Shown here: positions 24,752-35,565 of the stretch, one piece after another
Layout: every line of letters starts with the position of its first letter
How positions within the stretch are numbered: position 1 is the stretch's first letter
Source: Centroberyx gerrardi
Lineage: Eukaryota > Chordata > Actinopteri > Beryciformes > Berycidae
Direction of reading: 5' to 3'
Assembly: GCF_048128805.1 (NCBI RefSeq)
Contig: NC_136012.1
Location: forward strand, 7,696,121-7,760,120
DNA length: 64,000 nt
Position numbers and translations under genes: made by a program
The notes under the pieces: generated by a model
Database searches by the model: none
Told to the model about the DNA's origin: nothing
The model's input: the letters and a program-made list of their open reading frames with translations, nothing else

Positions 24752-27700
24752 GCTCCACTCAGCCCTCACCATCCACATCTCTAAACCCGCGGTGTCCAGT
24801 CCACCTACCTGACGCCCATCTTGCAGTCCATGATGACAGGAGTCTTCAGGCCGCTCAGCAGGTCGTCCAGGCGGATGTAGCTGTGCTCCCCCCTGCTGAT
24901 CAAGCCGTGGTACTGCGGGACAAAGGGCCTCAGCGGGTCTCTCATGAGCCAGTCCAGGCACTTGGCCTCCACCTCGCTGTACAGTTTCAGCACCTCCCCC
25001 CCCTCGCTCAGCTGGAAGTTACCTAATGACAGCAGCCCACGAGGGAATGATGAGGGGTTTATGTGTGTTCAGCACAGCAGGAATGCACAATATGGGATCA
25101 TCTGAGCTTATCTGAGCTTCACGTTTTAACCTCAATTAAAGTTAATGCTCTTCTGTGGGACAACAAGACAAACTACGATTCTTCTGATCTGATGAAGCCA
25201 TTTCAAAATCCCACGATAAACTAAAACATATATGGTGGTCAAGCTACAACAAAGACGGGTTTTCTACGTTCCTGAAAAGCTGGCATATGTGTGTGTGAGT
25301 GTGTGTGTGTATCAGTGTGTTTGGATGTGACACACATGCCTTGATGTCCGGCGAGCTGGACCCAGGAGCTCTGCCGCCGCAGAGACCAGTGCATCATGGT
25401 CAGCAAGGTTTTCCAGGATTGGCGCTGAGGCACAGAAGAAGAACAGCTTTGTTGTTGTTGGGACAGGAGAATTTCCCCCACAGTGTCAGGCTAGCCTTTG
25501 ACATTAGTGGTTCATCAGGTAGTAAAAGCCTTTAAAAAGTCTACCACTGCATTTCAAATTCAAATATGTTATTCATATCTCCTACAACAGTCTTAAGTTG
25601 TGAACATTAATTGCTGTGTCCATATATAAATGAGAAATAAATAAATAAATGTCCCACCTCCCATTCATCATAGAGTTATAGAGCAATATTTGGAAAAGAT
25701 TCAACAGGTGACTGTGACAGGAACTGACAGCACCCAGCATGATTTTACCTGTATGCTCTAACATGCTCCAGGTTCCCATTCATTCTCAATGGAGCAGCTC
25801 CAGGCTGAACATCCATATGACATCAGATTAGTTTTTACAGAACAATGTCATTGCTTTTAACATGTGCCATTATTTTCCATGATTCTTTTTAGCCCCTGAT
25901 TCCTGTATGTTTTGTGCCTGTTTGTTGTGTTTTGGTATGTTTTTGTGGTGTAACCTGTCCCCGTTTGCATTTTTATATGAGACCTTTTTTTTTTCTCATT
26001 TTGCTGCCCATCTTGACTAGGACTCCCTGGCAGAAGATATATTGTATCTCAATGGGACCTTCCTGGTTAAATAAAGGATAAATTAAATTAAATAAATTAG
26101 ATTCTTGGTTCTCTGAATTCTTGTTTTGAGAGAAACTTGTTTGTGCTCACCAATGTTTCTGAGCCTTAGATAAAACATACTGTTAAGCCCTATAACCCTT
26201 GGGAATAGCATTATCAATGTGTCTTAAATTGTGAGATACTTCCATGTAACTGCTACTGGTTATATGTGGTTGTACTGATGAGACAGACCCAGTATGATCT
26301 TCAGCAGGGTTAAAAGTTGGTCTTACATCATGAAGCCTGCTGATGGGTGCATTTTAAAAGCACATTAAGGGTTTCAGTAACAGTAAGGGTTTCCAAAATG
26401 ACATATATCCATTTTGGAATAAAATGATTACCTCATATTCATGCCTTAATCTTTCAATAATATAGATATTTACTTTGCACCCTATGTTACTATTTTGGTA
26501 GCAAAGGACTTCAGATGGATAAAAACCTCAATAAGTCATCATATAGTTCATTGCAAGCAGATGTCCCATTTTTATGGTACAAAACATTTAGTGCTATTTG
26601 ATTGGGCCTGGTACTTAATCTAAGACTATACCGCTCACTGGGTGACAATGCAAAGTGTGCGCTGTTGTCCACTGAGAAAAAGAAATACTAACACCTCCCC
26701 ACTCCCACACACACACACACACACACACACCCACACACACCCACACACCCACACACACCTCCTCCCACTCATATCTGTAGCAGGGCCAGGTATGCAAACG
26801 CCATTCAAATGTGACCGTATCAAAGTCCTCTTTCAAGCCCATGCAAATCAGCAGGACCGTGGGAGTAAAGAACAGTTGAGAAAAGAAATTTTGAAGCCTC
26901 TTTCATGGAAAAGCAAAACAAGCACCTGCACAGGTGTGATACACTTACGCATAGATCGGGTTACTAAATGGCAATCCTGAAAATAGGATTCTAAACTGTG
27001 ATAGGCAGCAAGGATCCATCCATCCATCCATCCATCCATCCATCCACCCAAACATCCATCCATTCTCTGTTTACCTCGGACCCGGCCGCTCTCACCTTTC
27101 TGAACGTCTTCCTCTTGGAGCCGGCGTCCTCTCCCTCGCTGAAGACCTCGTCGCTCTCCGCCGAGGAGAGGTTGATGGAGGAGGTGGAGGAGGAGGAGGA
27201 GGAGTGCAGCAGCTTGGAGAGGATGGGGTGCGGGGTCGACCACTGGCTGCTCGAGCCCTCTCTCTTCCGCGGCGGCCCCTCGCCCTCTTCGCCCCCCGTC
27301 CCTTTCTTCCCGCCCCCCTCCCTCTCCGAACTGTTGGAGCTCTTCCTCTCCTCGCCCTCAGCCCCCTCCGTCCCAGAGTTCACGCTTTCTCTCCCCCTCT
27401 GCTGCTTCCCCTCGCCGTGCGCACCTTCACCCCCTTCCCCCTCTCTGGCGTCCCTCTCTCGCTCTCCTCCGGCCTCCTCCGTCCGTCTTTCCCCGCTCCG
27501 CCTTTCTCTCCTCTCCCATCCCTCCATGTCAGCTTCGTGGCTGCCCCCTAACCTCTCCCTCCTCCTCCCCCGCCACTTCGCCTTCAGCTCTTCCCTCGCG
27601 CGCCTCGCACTCATTTCCACGTCTTCCCTTCTTTCGGCGCCTGATCTGCCCTGAACGAGTTGAACGTCTTCTGCGTGGAGCCGGCCCTCCTCCGGCGAAG

Positions 27701-27962
27701 GCTGCGTCTCGTTCTCCCGCTCACGCTCCCTCTCCTCTCCCAGTCCGCCGATGCACTGGCTGTAAGGCGGGAAGCTTTTTGTGGAGCGGAGCTTGGGCCT
27801 CGCGCTGCCCCTCCTGCAGCCGCCGGAAGGCCCTTCGCCGAGCGTCAGCTGTCGGAGCGTCTCATCTGATAGTCCCGCAGAGACGTCATCGCTCTCTTTC
27901 GCTATCTCATTCTCCTCCTCCCTCTCTTCTCCCTCCATGTATTGATCTTTCACAGCGTCCAT
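21594..27962 (-). CDS. Inositol-trisphosphate 3-kinase (ITPK family), complete, 7 exons
   Basis: The enzyme phosphorylates Ins(1,4,5)P3 to Ins(1,3,4,5)P4 in the cytosol and shapes calcium signals. Exons: 27962-27096, 25424-25340, 25022-24809, 24056-23852, 23686-23585, 23387-23316, 21860-21594. The CDS is 1812 nt, 603 aa, and phases close. Exon 1 (289 codons) is a low-complexity Glu/Arg/Gly/Ser-rich region ending [20 protein letters not shown] and KTFRK. Exon 2 gives [13 protein letters not shown] and [10 protein letters not shown], the calmodulin-binding segment of the family. Catalytic motifs: PVIMDCKMG (residues about 379-387), [25 protein letters not shown] and [10 protein letters not shown] (Asp about 537), then [10 protein letters not shown]. 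Intron 2 uses a GC donor (CATCAAG|GCATGT at 25340/25339), forced by phase and by the conserved GHxGNFQ. Its similarity is spread over ITPKA, ITPKB and ITPKC, so I do not assign a letter. Human 11q13 has no ITPK gene. Confidence 0.93.
21980..23204. mobile_element. 1.2-kb TIR element, copy 1 (kinase intron 6)
   Basis: Flanked by TA. The left end reads TTTTTCTCAGTTGCTTTGG with TACATTTCTC following; the right end is the inverted form ending TTGAGAAAAACTG. TIRs are about 34 bases. It carries no transposase ORF, so it is non-autonomous. TA target sites suggest the Tc1/mariner/IS630 group. It is nearly identical over its whole length to 37439-38666, in the same orientation. Confidence 0.85.
24716..24750. 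repeat. (CA)n microsatellite
   Basis: Pure CA run in kinase intron 3. Another CA tract with CCA interruptions lies at about 26706-26758 in intron 1. Confidence 0.9.
25880..26097 (+). mobile_element. LINE 3' tail remnant in kinase intron 1
   Basis: It ends CTCAATGGGACCTTCCTGG, TTAAATAAAGG and short ATTAA repeats, the usual 3' tail of fish L2/CR1-type LINEs. No coding part is visible. Confidence 0.5.
27014..27064. repeat. (CATC)n microsatellite next to kinase exon 1
   Basis: A run of CATC units with a few changes, 30 bases downstream of the exon 1 donor on the transcribed strand. Confidence 0.85.
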
Positions 27963-29416
27963 CTTCTTTGTCCGGCGTGGAGGGAGGATGGTTCATCTAC
28001 TCCATGCTTCTCCACTCAAAGACGGGGCACTCGGCAACGGTTCACCAGGGCTTTTGTGCAGAAGAAGACAGGGAGATGCATACAAAGAGTAGAAAGTTTT
28101 GGATATCTTTCAGGGAAATGCATTGACAGATCACTACAAAGAGAACTAGCCTAGTAGGTCTACTGCAAATGACACAAATGGACACATCAAGCAGCAAATG
28201 TCTGCTTCTGTGCTTAGTTTTAGAACAGAACTACAGAAATCTCCAAGTTATCCAGAGTGCCTTACCTCTGTCTTCTACCTGTTGCTTTTGCCTGATGAGA
28301 CACTGTTGTGAACCTCTGTGACAGTCGGTCAATAAGTTACATTCCTCTGCTCTCTCTCCCTCTCTCTCTATCTCTTTGTATTCCTGCGTTATCCCCATCA
28401 GTGTCATATTTTGCATGCAGTGACGGCACCAAGTTTCCAAAGCTTCATCCACGGCCCGCTGCTGGAATCTTGCCAGCAGCACAACAGGTTCACCAGATAT
28501 TCAGGAATGACACCCGCCTGCCTGCCTGCCCTGCGTCACCTGGATGTTTTTGGTGTGTGGGAATTGGAGGAGGGTGCTCCCCCACCAAGGATCAATGTTC
28601 ACTTCCTGGGTTAACTGGCAGCCCACAGTGGATTCTCATCTGTTTTGATAGACCACAGATACATTTGTGGCAAAAATGACAGCATTTCTGAAAGTCTTAA
28701 AAAGATGCAATAGGCCTATTTCACATTTTTAAACAGTTTTATTACAAGAAAATGCATAAACAGATGAAATGACATGGGTAGGATGTGCATTGCAGTGGAT
28801 TTTCAGCAATGTATTATACATTTTGCCTTTAAACTCAATACAGTTCTGTACTAAGACACACATTCATTTTTTGGCTTTTTTCTCGATTTACAAAACACAG
28901 AACTTTGGGTTGACACAATTTCAACATACCATTCCAGCATTGCAGCACAATATCCATAATATGTAAGAGAAACAACTCCACATTCTTGCATCCATGTAGC
29001 TTTTGGACATTATAGTTACACTTGACACATCGAGGTAAACAACACAGGCAGAAAAAGAGGAAGTCCTGCAGCTCAGAGTCTGGCTCCGCCTTTTGGTCAC
29101 GAGCGCTCTGTGCATCTATTTGTCCTAATTGAACACCAGATCAGGCTTAACAAGTGCAATGTAATAAAAAAAAAAGCACTGACAATGGGAGATTAGTTTG
29201 GAGTAATGCAGGTTCAAATATGCCAACCCCATAAATGACAGATGAGGTTATTACCCAGCATGTTTTGTCGGTGCTCTCTGGGTGCTTTCTCACTCATTTT
29301 CAACCTTGTATCGCTCTCCCATGCTAAATCCCTATATATCACTCTCAGGACCCATCTCCATACTCTCTCTTCTTCTCTTTTATCGACGGCCTCAGGCTGG
29401 CTCCGACTCATTCATC
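27963..29416. other. Intergenic region: kinase 5' flank and bscl2 3' flank
   Basis: This holds the kinase promoter side and, above about 28700, the bscl2 3' flank, with a minus-strand AATAAA candidate at 28738-28743. The open frames at 28231-28679 do not resemble a family and lack matching splice sites. Confidence 0.5.
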
Positions 29417-29594
29417 TCAGTCCGACCAACTGCCTGTCTGTTCTGCGTCGAGCCCCTCCCGGCTCAGATTTGTGGGTGTTATTTGAAGCAGATCCAGCAG
29501 CGCCGGGGCGTCTGCCAAGGAGTTTGTCTCTGCAGTCAGACACACCAACACATTTGCCATGTCAGTACACAGCGGTTGATGCACTTAATTTGAA

Positions 29595-29626
<32 letters not shown>

Positions 29627-29820
29627 CTTTGTACCTGCAGCACCATCTCTATCATCCCCTTGCTGGCCTTGGTCCGTGTTCGTCTCCCTTTCTGACGACA
29701 GCCCATCTATTTCATACTGTAAACAACAGAGGTAGACAAACACTCTGATCTAGAAGGGTCTAAACTTGGATTCCTCTGTAGGCAACATCTGATAACACCT
29801 GGGAGGAATTAGTTAATATT

Positions 29821-29851
<31 letters not shown>

Positions 29852-32039
29852 TACTCTACTACTACTACTACTAAACTTGACCAATAGGTCTTTCCTCTCA
29901 CCTGCTTTGGTCTCAAGCCCACTCTCAGCAGCAGCCTCATGTAGCTGAAGAGGGAGAGGACGCTGAGGAAGATGAAGTTACTGGACACGCCCACCAGCGC
30001 CGACATGACAGGGAAGTTGAACAGCAGGTATCTGATGAAGGGAGACAGAGACAGGCAGGGTGTTAAAGGGAAAATCCACCCTCAGATACTCTTACACTGA
30101 TCATCAATCTGTGACGTTCAATGCATTCTAGGAGTTATTTTGCGATGTAATTTAGCTTTTTGGTGTACCCACTTGCTCTCAACCTGCCTCGTCTACTTCT
30201 ACTTCAGTGAGTGATTTCCTACCTGATTTCCCAGAATGCACTTTGTGATTTAGGCTGACAAGACAGGAGGATTCTTCTAGTAAAATCTTGTCTAGTGCTT
30301 AATATAACACAGACATTACCTAAAAAGTTCATGGCAAATGTTAACAAAACACTGGTTTGTATTTCTTCTGTCGCAGTAGTCCACAAGTATTTGACTTCCT
30401 GATTGTCTGCATGTTCAGAGGCATAACTGTGCACATCAGTTTTATGATACAGCATGATGTGCACATCAGTTTCATGATGTTTTCATGGAGTGTGTAGGTC
30501 TTTCTCACCTTAGGCCAGTGAAGTGAGCGTGAACGTAGAGCTGAGATGAATAGATCTGCACTGTGTTGGACATGATCTCAATGACGGCCCCGACTGAGGG
30601 GGCATACTATGCATGGAGAAAAGCCGGTTAGGAAGACTTCAACAAAATACTCGCTCACACACACACTCACACAGCACCCCGCTACTCACAGGGTCGTCTG
30701 TGTAGTCGGAGAAGAGCTCCACCTCCAGCAGCTGTTTCTGCTCGGCCACTCCGGTCAGGAACGCCGGGAGGAACAGCAGCGTTCCTATGGTCCTCAGCAG
30801 GCCGGAGCGATATCGCAGCATGGTCTGACCACAGGACAACACAGTCACACACACCTACTGTTTGAAAATGATTCAGTGAAGAGGGAGGTTCAAATGATGG
30901 TTTCAGTGATGCCATGTTGAATATTTAGCAGAGGAAAAGATTGAAACTGTCATGGATGCTGAAGCTTCACCGTCTGTATAACTCAATTCATTGGAAATTC
31001 ACACTACCAGTCAAAAGTTTGGACCCACCTGATTGAATCTTCTATGTTTTTCATTCTCTTAAAGCCATTTTGATCTAAAGGCTTCTGCTTAAATGCTTGA
31101 GATTTGTTTCTTAGACAAATATAAATAGTGAAGTTGATCCTATGTATGAATTTCTTTCCAAAGCCTTTGCCTTTCCATCAAGGCAAAGGGTGGCTACTTT
31201 AAAGAATCTGAAATATAAGATAGTTTTGATTTGTTTAACACTTTTTTGGTCACTGCATAATTCCATTTGTGTTATTTCATAGTTTTGATGTCTTACTATT
31301 ATTCTAAAATGTGAAAAATAGTAAAAATAAAGACTTTGACTGGTAGTGTATCTGTATTAGTAATTGATTTACATGGCGAAGTGATACAGGTGGCCATCCC
31401 ATCGTCCCACTCAGCCGCCCAGTGAGATGACCTCCTGGGTATTAGAGATGGCAGTGGAGCTCTACAGCGCACATAAGCAGTCTTTAATCTGTCTGTGACT
31501 AGGCTGTGTGATTACGGGTTATGGTGTGTCAGCGCTGTACTCACAAAGCGAGAGCTGGAGGCGGAGAGCAGCTGTCTTGCCTGAGAGACAGAGAGCCAAA
31601 GCAACAGTGACTCACAGGAGGTGGCAGACATTAGTCAATGAAGCATGATTTGATTTGGGCTACCTAGGAATGCTGCATGTCATCAAAACAAATGTCAACG
31701 CAACAGGGGGGGGGGGGGGTTGACCGACTCACGATGCGGGCAGAGGAGCCGACCTCCCTCCCTTCCCTAGAGTAACAGGTCATCCTGATCATGAACATCC
31801 CTTGCTGCTGATTGGCTGGGGAATCGGGCATCTCCAGCTCCAGATAGATCTGATAGGCCTGGCCGAACGTCAGCACCTGAAACACAAACGGATAGATAGA
31901 TAGATATAGATAGATAGATAGATAGATAGACAGATAGATAGATGGATGGATGGATGGATGGATGGATAGATAGATAGATAGATAGATAGATGGATGGATG
32001 GATGGATAGATAGATAGATAGATGGATGGATGGACAGAC

Positions 32040-32090
<51 letters not shown>

Positions 32091-32095
32091 CAGAC

Positions 32096-32140
<45 letters not shown>

Positions 32141-32146
32141 AATAGA

Positions 32147-32182
<36 letters not shown>

Positions 32183-32210
32183 TAGATAGATAGATAGACA
32201 GACAGACAAA

Positions 32211-32274
<64 letters not shown>

Positions 32275-32293
32275 TAGATAGATAGACAGACAA

Positions 32294-32364
<71 letters not shown>

Positions 32365-32508
32365 CCTGCTTCTTGTTGTTCCTGACCAGAGAGATGTTCG
32401 CCGTGGGATAAGAGCACAGAAAGGAGGCTGAGGACTCACAGTCTGTCCTGAAACAAAACACAATCTGCACTGAGGAGCAAGAGTCTGTGTGTGTGTATGT
32501 GTATGTGT

Positions 32509-32559
<51 letters not shown>

Positions 32560-32855
32560 TGTACACACCTGTAGTAATAGTGCACAGGTGTGGAGTACGC
32601 CGCCTTGGGCATGTAAGAGTAGTAGAAGCTCCCGTACAGGAAGGTGGCGGTCCAGAGGAGCAGGAAGACAGTGCAGAACACAGCGAACCCCTGCAACAGC
32701 CTCTGACGGGTGTGTGACATCGTCATGGTGACGCTGTCCTGGAACCTCACCAGTGTCTGGCCAATCAGGACGACCCATTTGAGCGGTGACTCTTCATCAC
32801 CTCTGTGGTGCACCGGCTTCTCACTTCCTCGATCCATAAAGTCTAAACAGCCCAT
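29417..32855 (-). CDS. bscl2: Seipin, complete, 9 exons
   Basis: Seipin is an ER membrane protein that forms oligomers at ER-lipid droplet contacts and organises droplet formation. Exons: 32855-32569, 32447-32366, 31876-31733, 31580-31545, 30824-30690, 30606-30509, 30031-29902, 29716-29635, 29529-29417. The CDS is 1107 nt, 368 aa, all phases consistent. The first membrane segment is at about 56-76 ([19 protein letters not shown]), followed by SFYYSYMP. The luminal domain opens [19 protein letters not shown]; the Asn-Ile-Ser at about 113 matches the glycosylated Asn-Val-Ser of human seipin. [15 protein letters not shown] and [11 protein letters not shown] follow, then a second membrane segment at about 266-292. 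The C-terminal tail ([14 protein letters not shown], ending GSWSD) is short and poorly conserved, as usual. A second in-frame ATG (MDRG, 32837) is also possible. Intron 2 is almost all GATA/GACA satellite. Confidence 0.96.
31002..31348. mobile_element. Tc1-like remnant between TIRs, in bscl2 intron 4
   Basis: It begins CACTACCAGTCAAAAGTTTG and ends TTTGACTGGTAGTG, the well-known Tc1-like inverted repeat of fish, with about 320 bases between and no transposase left. A TA follows the right end. Confidence 0.8.
31891..32365. repeat. GATA/GACA satellite, bscl2 intron 2
   Basis: About 475 bases of GATA, GACA and GATG units. It fills intron 2 and runs to the exon 2 border at 32366, so the donor itself (GTATCT) is part of the repeat on the transcribed strand. 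It produces long Tyr-Leu-Ser-Ile frames that are not genes. Confidence 0.97.
32511..32556. repeat. (GA)n microsatellite near the bscl2 exon 1 donor
   Basis: Pure GA run 13 bases inside intron 1, preceded by a TG tract at about 32487-32510. Confidence 0.95.
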
Positions 32856-33029
32856 AATAATCAGTAACCAGTGACACTCATGGTTATTGAAGAATCATGA
32901 AACCAAGGCATAGTTGTAAATATCTCAGTTAAATGAAAGTAATGCATGTATTCACTAAAGGGGGGGACATAAAATAAACATACAAAAATAAATAGGCAAG
33001 AAAACACATTAAAAACAATCAAATCAAGT

Positions 33030-33190
33030 ATGTAAAGGTGAGTTTTAGTGATTTAAAAGATCATATACTGACTTTGCTGGTCTAAGTTTCTCAGGCAGGT
33101 CGTTCCACAGTCTAGGAGATCTAAATGTCCTGAATGTACTGGGGAAAGTTATCCGGTCCACATTACATTTTCCTATAAAAAAAAAAATAC
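33030..33190 (-). mobile_element. LINE ORF2 C-terminal fragment
   Basis: The minus frame gives FRTFRSPRLWNDLPEKLRPA then a Leu-Leu end. This is the LW-x-DLP-x-x-LR motif at the end of non-LTR reverse transcriptases. It is truncated on both sides. Confidence 0.6.
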
Positions 33191-34714
33191 CATCGTTAAA
33201 TTTCTGTACCTTTTCTAAAAACAGAAAATAGACACAGAGTCTATGTGTTTTAGGATGATGTAAACAGAAACCAAATACAAAACACAAGCCATCACATTGA
33301 TAGTGCTGAGAGCTGTGAAACCACTGAGTCCAATCTCAGTCACAAGCAGAATGCATCACATCAGATGACTCAGGGAACTGGGTGATCTCTAGAGGGCGAC
33401 TCAGGAATTCTGTATGAGGTCTGTAAATGTGAAATGTGCAGTGGGGCTGCTGAGCTAATGCTGCGTATCACTGCTATCCAGTTAAAAGTATATTATATAT
33501 AATAAAAGTGTTTTTCATGAATGAAGAGAAGAATGATTGTTTTTCTCACTGATGTACAGTAACTTTGAATTTAAACAGTTTTTTCAAAATCCAAGGATCT
33601 TGAAACTCACTCAACACATAAATGAGCCTGTAAAATGTCAGTTTGAAGAAAAAGAGTTGTGCTGACAAAATAGAAAGTATAGGCTAGAGATTCTGAAATG
33701 TTTTCAACTCAAGATCCAAATCAAAACTTAATGTTCTGGCCTATGACCCAGTCTTATTAAAAACTCACATGTGGGACCCAACAGCAACAAGCTTGCAACC
33801 CATTTTGATTCCTGGAGTAACTGGGATTATTAGGATTTATGTGGGTTTACTTCCAAAGGATATTACACAATTATAAGTTGCAAATAAACTGCTGAGACAA
33901 GACACAATTCAGCCAGACAATCTCACTATCTCCTAGACATTATAAATGTAATCAAATAGTTAAAAGTATAACAATTATCTGTGTAACTATAAAAAAAACT
34001 CACTTTTGATGTCTTTTGACCAACAAAAAGCTGTGAGGAAATCAGCCGTTGCACTTCCCCTTTCTCTGAAGCCTCTTGGTTCACATCTTAATACTAACTT
34101 GATGAAACGCTATAAAGAACCCCACACCCAACCCCCACCTCTTAAAAAACTGTTATTGGCCGGGGTTTAGTCCATCCCACATGATGAAAGCTGCTGCTGC
34201 CAACTGGAACAGAGTGTAGAGGACAGGACACTGACAACAGTGGGCTACTGGGCTACTTTATGACTATATTCCTAGTACTTCTGGGTGAACCAAGATCATG
34301 CATCTTGACATGCCAGATAAGTGACTGTGGAAGAAGTGTTTAAACAGTTAGTGTATTAATCTACAGTAGTCTACAGGCACCAAAGTAACTTCCACTTACA
34401 CCTTAACCTTTACTTGTTTTCTTTTCATGGTAAAATTATGCAAAATGTTTAAAAGTGTTACCACATCGATAGCTTTGAGATCTGGAACTTAACATGGAGT
34501 GGCAATGTATAGCATTCATGTGATGTTTAGTTTCTAAATAGTAGCCTAGATAATAGCCTGTAAAAAAAATGCACAACTTATCTGATTGTAGATATGTAGA
34601 GAACATCTAAAATTCTAATCAAGTAACAAAAAAAAAAAAAAAACAGTAACTCGAAAAAATGAGAAATGAGAGAAGAAAAAAAAATCTCTATTGAGGAGCC
34701 ATATCCCATAGAGA

Positions 34715-34729
34715 CCGGTAGGGGGCGCC
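34715..34729 (+). promoter_or_regulatory. CTCF-like motif upstream of rnaseh2c
   Basis: It reads CCGGTAGGGGGCGCC, which fits the CTCF core except for G in place of A at position 3. It sits just upstream of the probable first exon of rnaseh2c. Confidence 0.4.
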
Positions 34730-34761
34730 TCGATCCAACGGAACAGAAAACACCCGCCAAA

Positions 34762-34834
34762 ATGTCTTCCAGCGTAGAAGAAGAAATGCAGCGACAGACT
34801 CTGACCGGAAAAGGTGGAAAATATACACGAAAGG
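34762..34834 (+). other. Likely 5' exon of rnaseh2c with an upstream ORF
   Basis: An ATG in good context (GCCAAAATGTC) opens MSSSVEEEMQRQ and ends at a donor (CGAAAG|GTAATG). Joined to the next acceptor at 35565 it would read three more codons and stop, overlapping the rnaseh2c ATG in another frame. It is therefore best read as 5'UTR carrying a short uORF. It could instead be the first exon of an unseen isoform. Confidence 0.35.
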
Positions 34835-35565
34835 TAATGATGGGATGGGGAAAACCTGCTCAATTCAGTATTTCAGTCATTTGCAGACATTGTTGATAAT
34901 GTTTAAAGACAAGAGCAAAATCTTGCAATCATGACACCATTTATTGAGCGGTACTTTGCTTGTTTTAGCGAAAGTTACTGTGGCATTTTGTAGAGCTTGT
35001 GCGACTGCTAGCCCAGATTCAAGCTACTCTATCACTCTACTTTTATAGTGTCGAGAGAAAGAGAGAAGAGAAAGAGAGCATGTCTTGAATCACGCCGAAC
35101 ACGTAATGAAGGGATGTAAAATGACAACTAGATATCTATATCCTGTCTGTGGGTAATTGGTGGGCTTGGTGCGCGTGTTGTTTTACCCCAAGTTTCCCCT
35201 AAAAATTGTTATCTGTAGGTTTTTCATCAACTATCCCCTCCTTTGTTCCCTCCTGACATGGCCCATAATTATTAAGCCTGTCTGAGCAGGGGTGCAGATG
35301 ACAGATCAGCAGCCACTCCTCCTGACTGCTTTATTTATTCTAATCTGAATGATAGAGCTGATTTGTAGGGTTGATACATATAGGCCATACTCATAAGCGG
35401 GGACTGTACCATTTGAGTAAATCCCCCAACATAGACTAAGTTAAGTACTTTAAAGTATATATGGAAAAATGAAATTACAAAGTTTTGGGGAATTCACTGT
35501 GGTTACATAAAGAAAAGTCCATTTTAAATAGAATGTTTTCTCCCCTCTTGTCTTCTGGCAACAGG

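Larger units (their letters stand above)
32856..35564. other. Intergenic region between bscl2 and rnaseh2c
   Basis: This holds the divergent 5' sides of bscl2 (minus) and rnaseh2c (plus). There is a LINE fragment at about 33000-33190, an AT-rich stretch to 34660, a CTCF-like site at 34715 and a likely rnaseh2c first exon at about 34740-34834. Nothing else is recognisable. Confidence 0.5.

Noticed and set aside
26998..27654. 218-codon plus-strand ORF rich in Ser/Pro/Leu
   Set aside because: Antisense to the low-complexity kinase exon 1; GC-skewed Glu/Arg codons keep the reverse frame open.
28231..28679. Open frames on both strands downstream of bscl2
   Set aside because: No similarity to bscl2 or the kinase and no matching acceptor/donor phases.
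31664..32778. Long Tyr-Leu-Ser-Ile-rich open frames on the minus strand
   Set aside because: They are translations of the GATA/GACA satellite running through bscl2 exons; the real product uses spliced exons.
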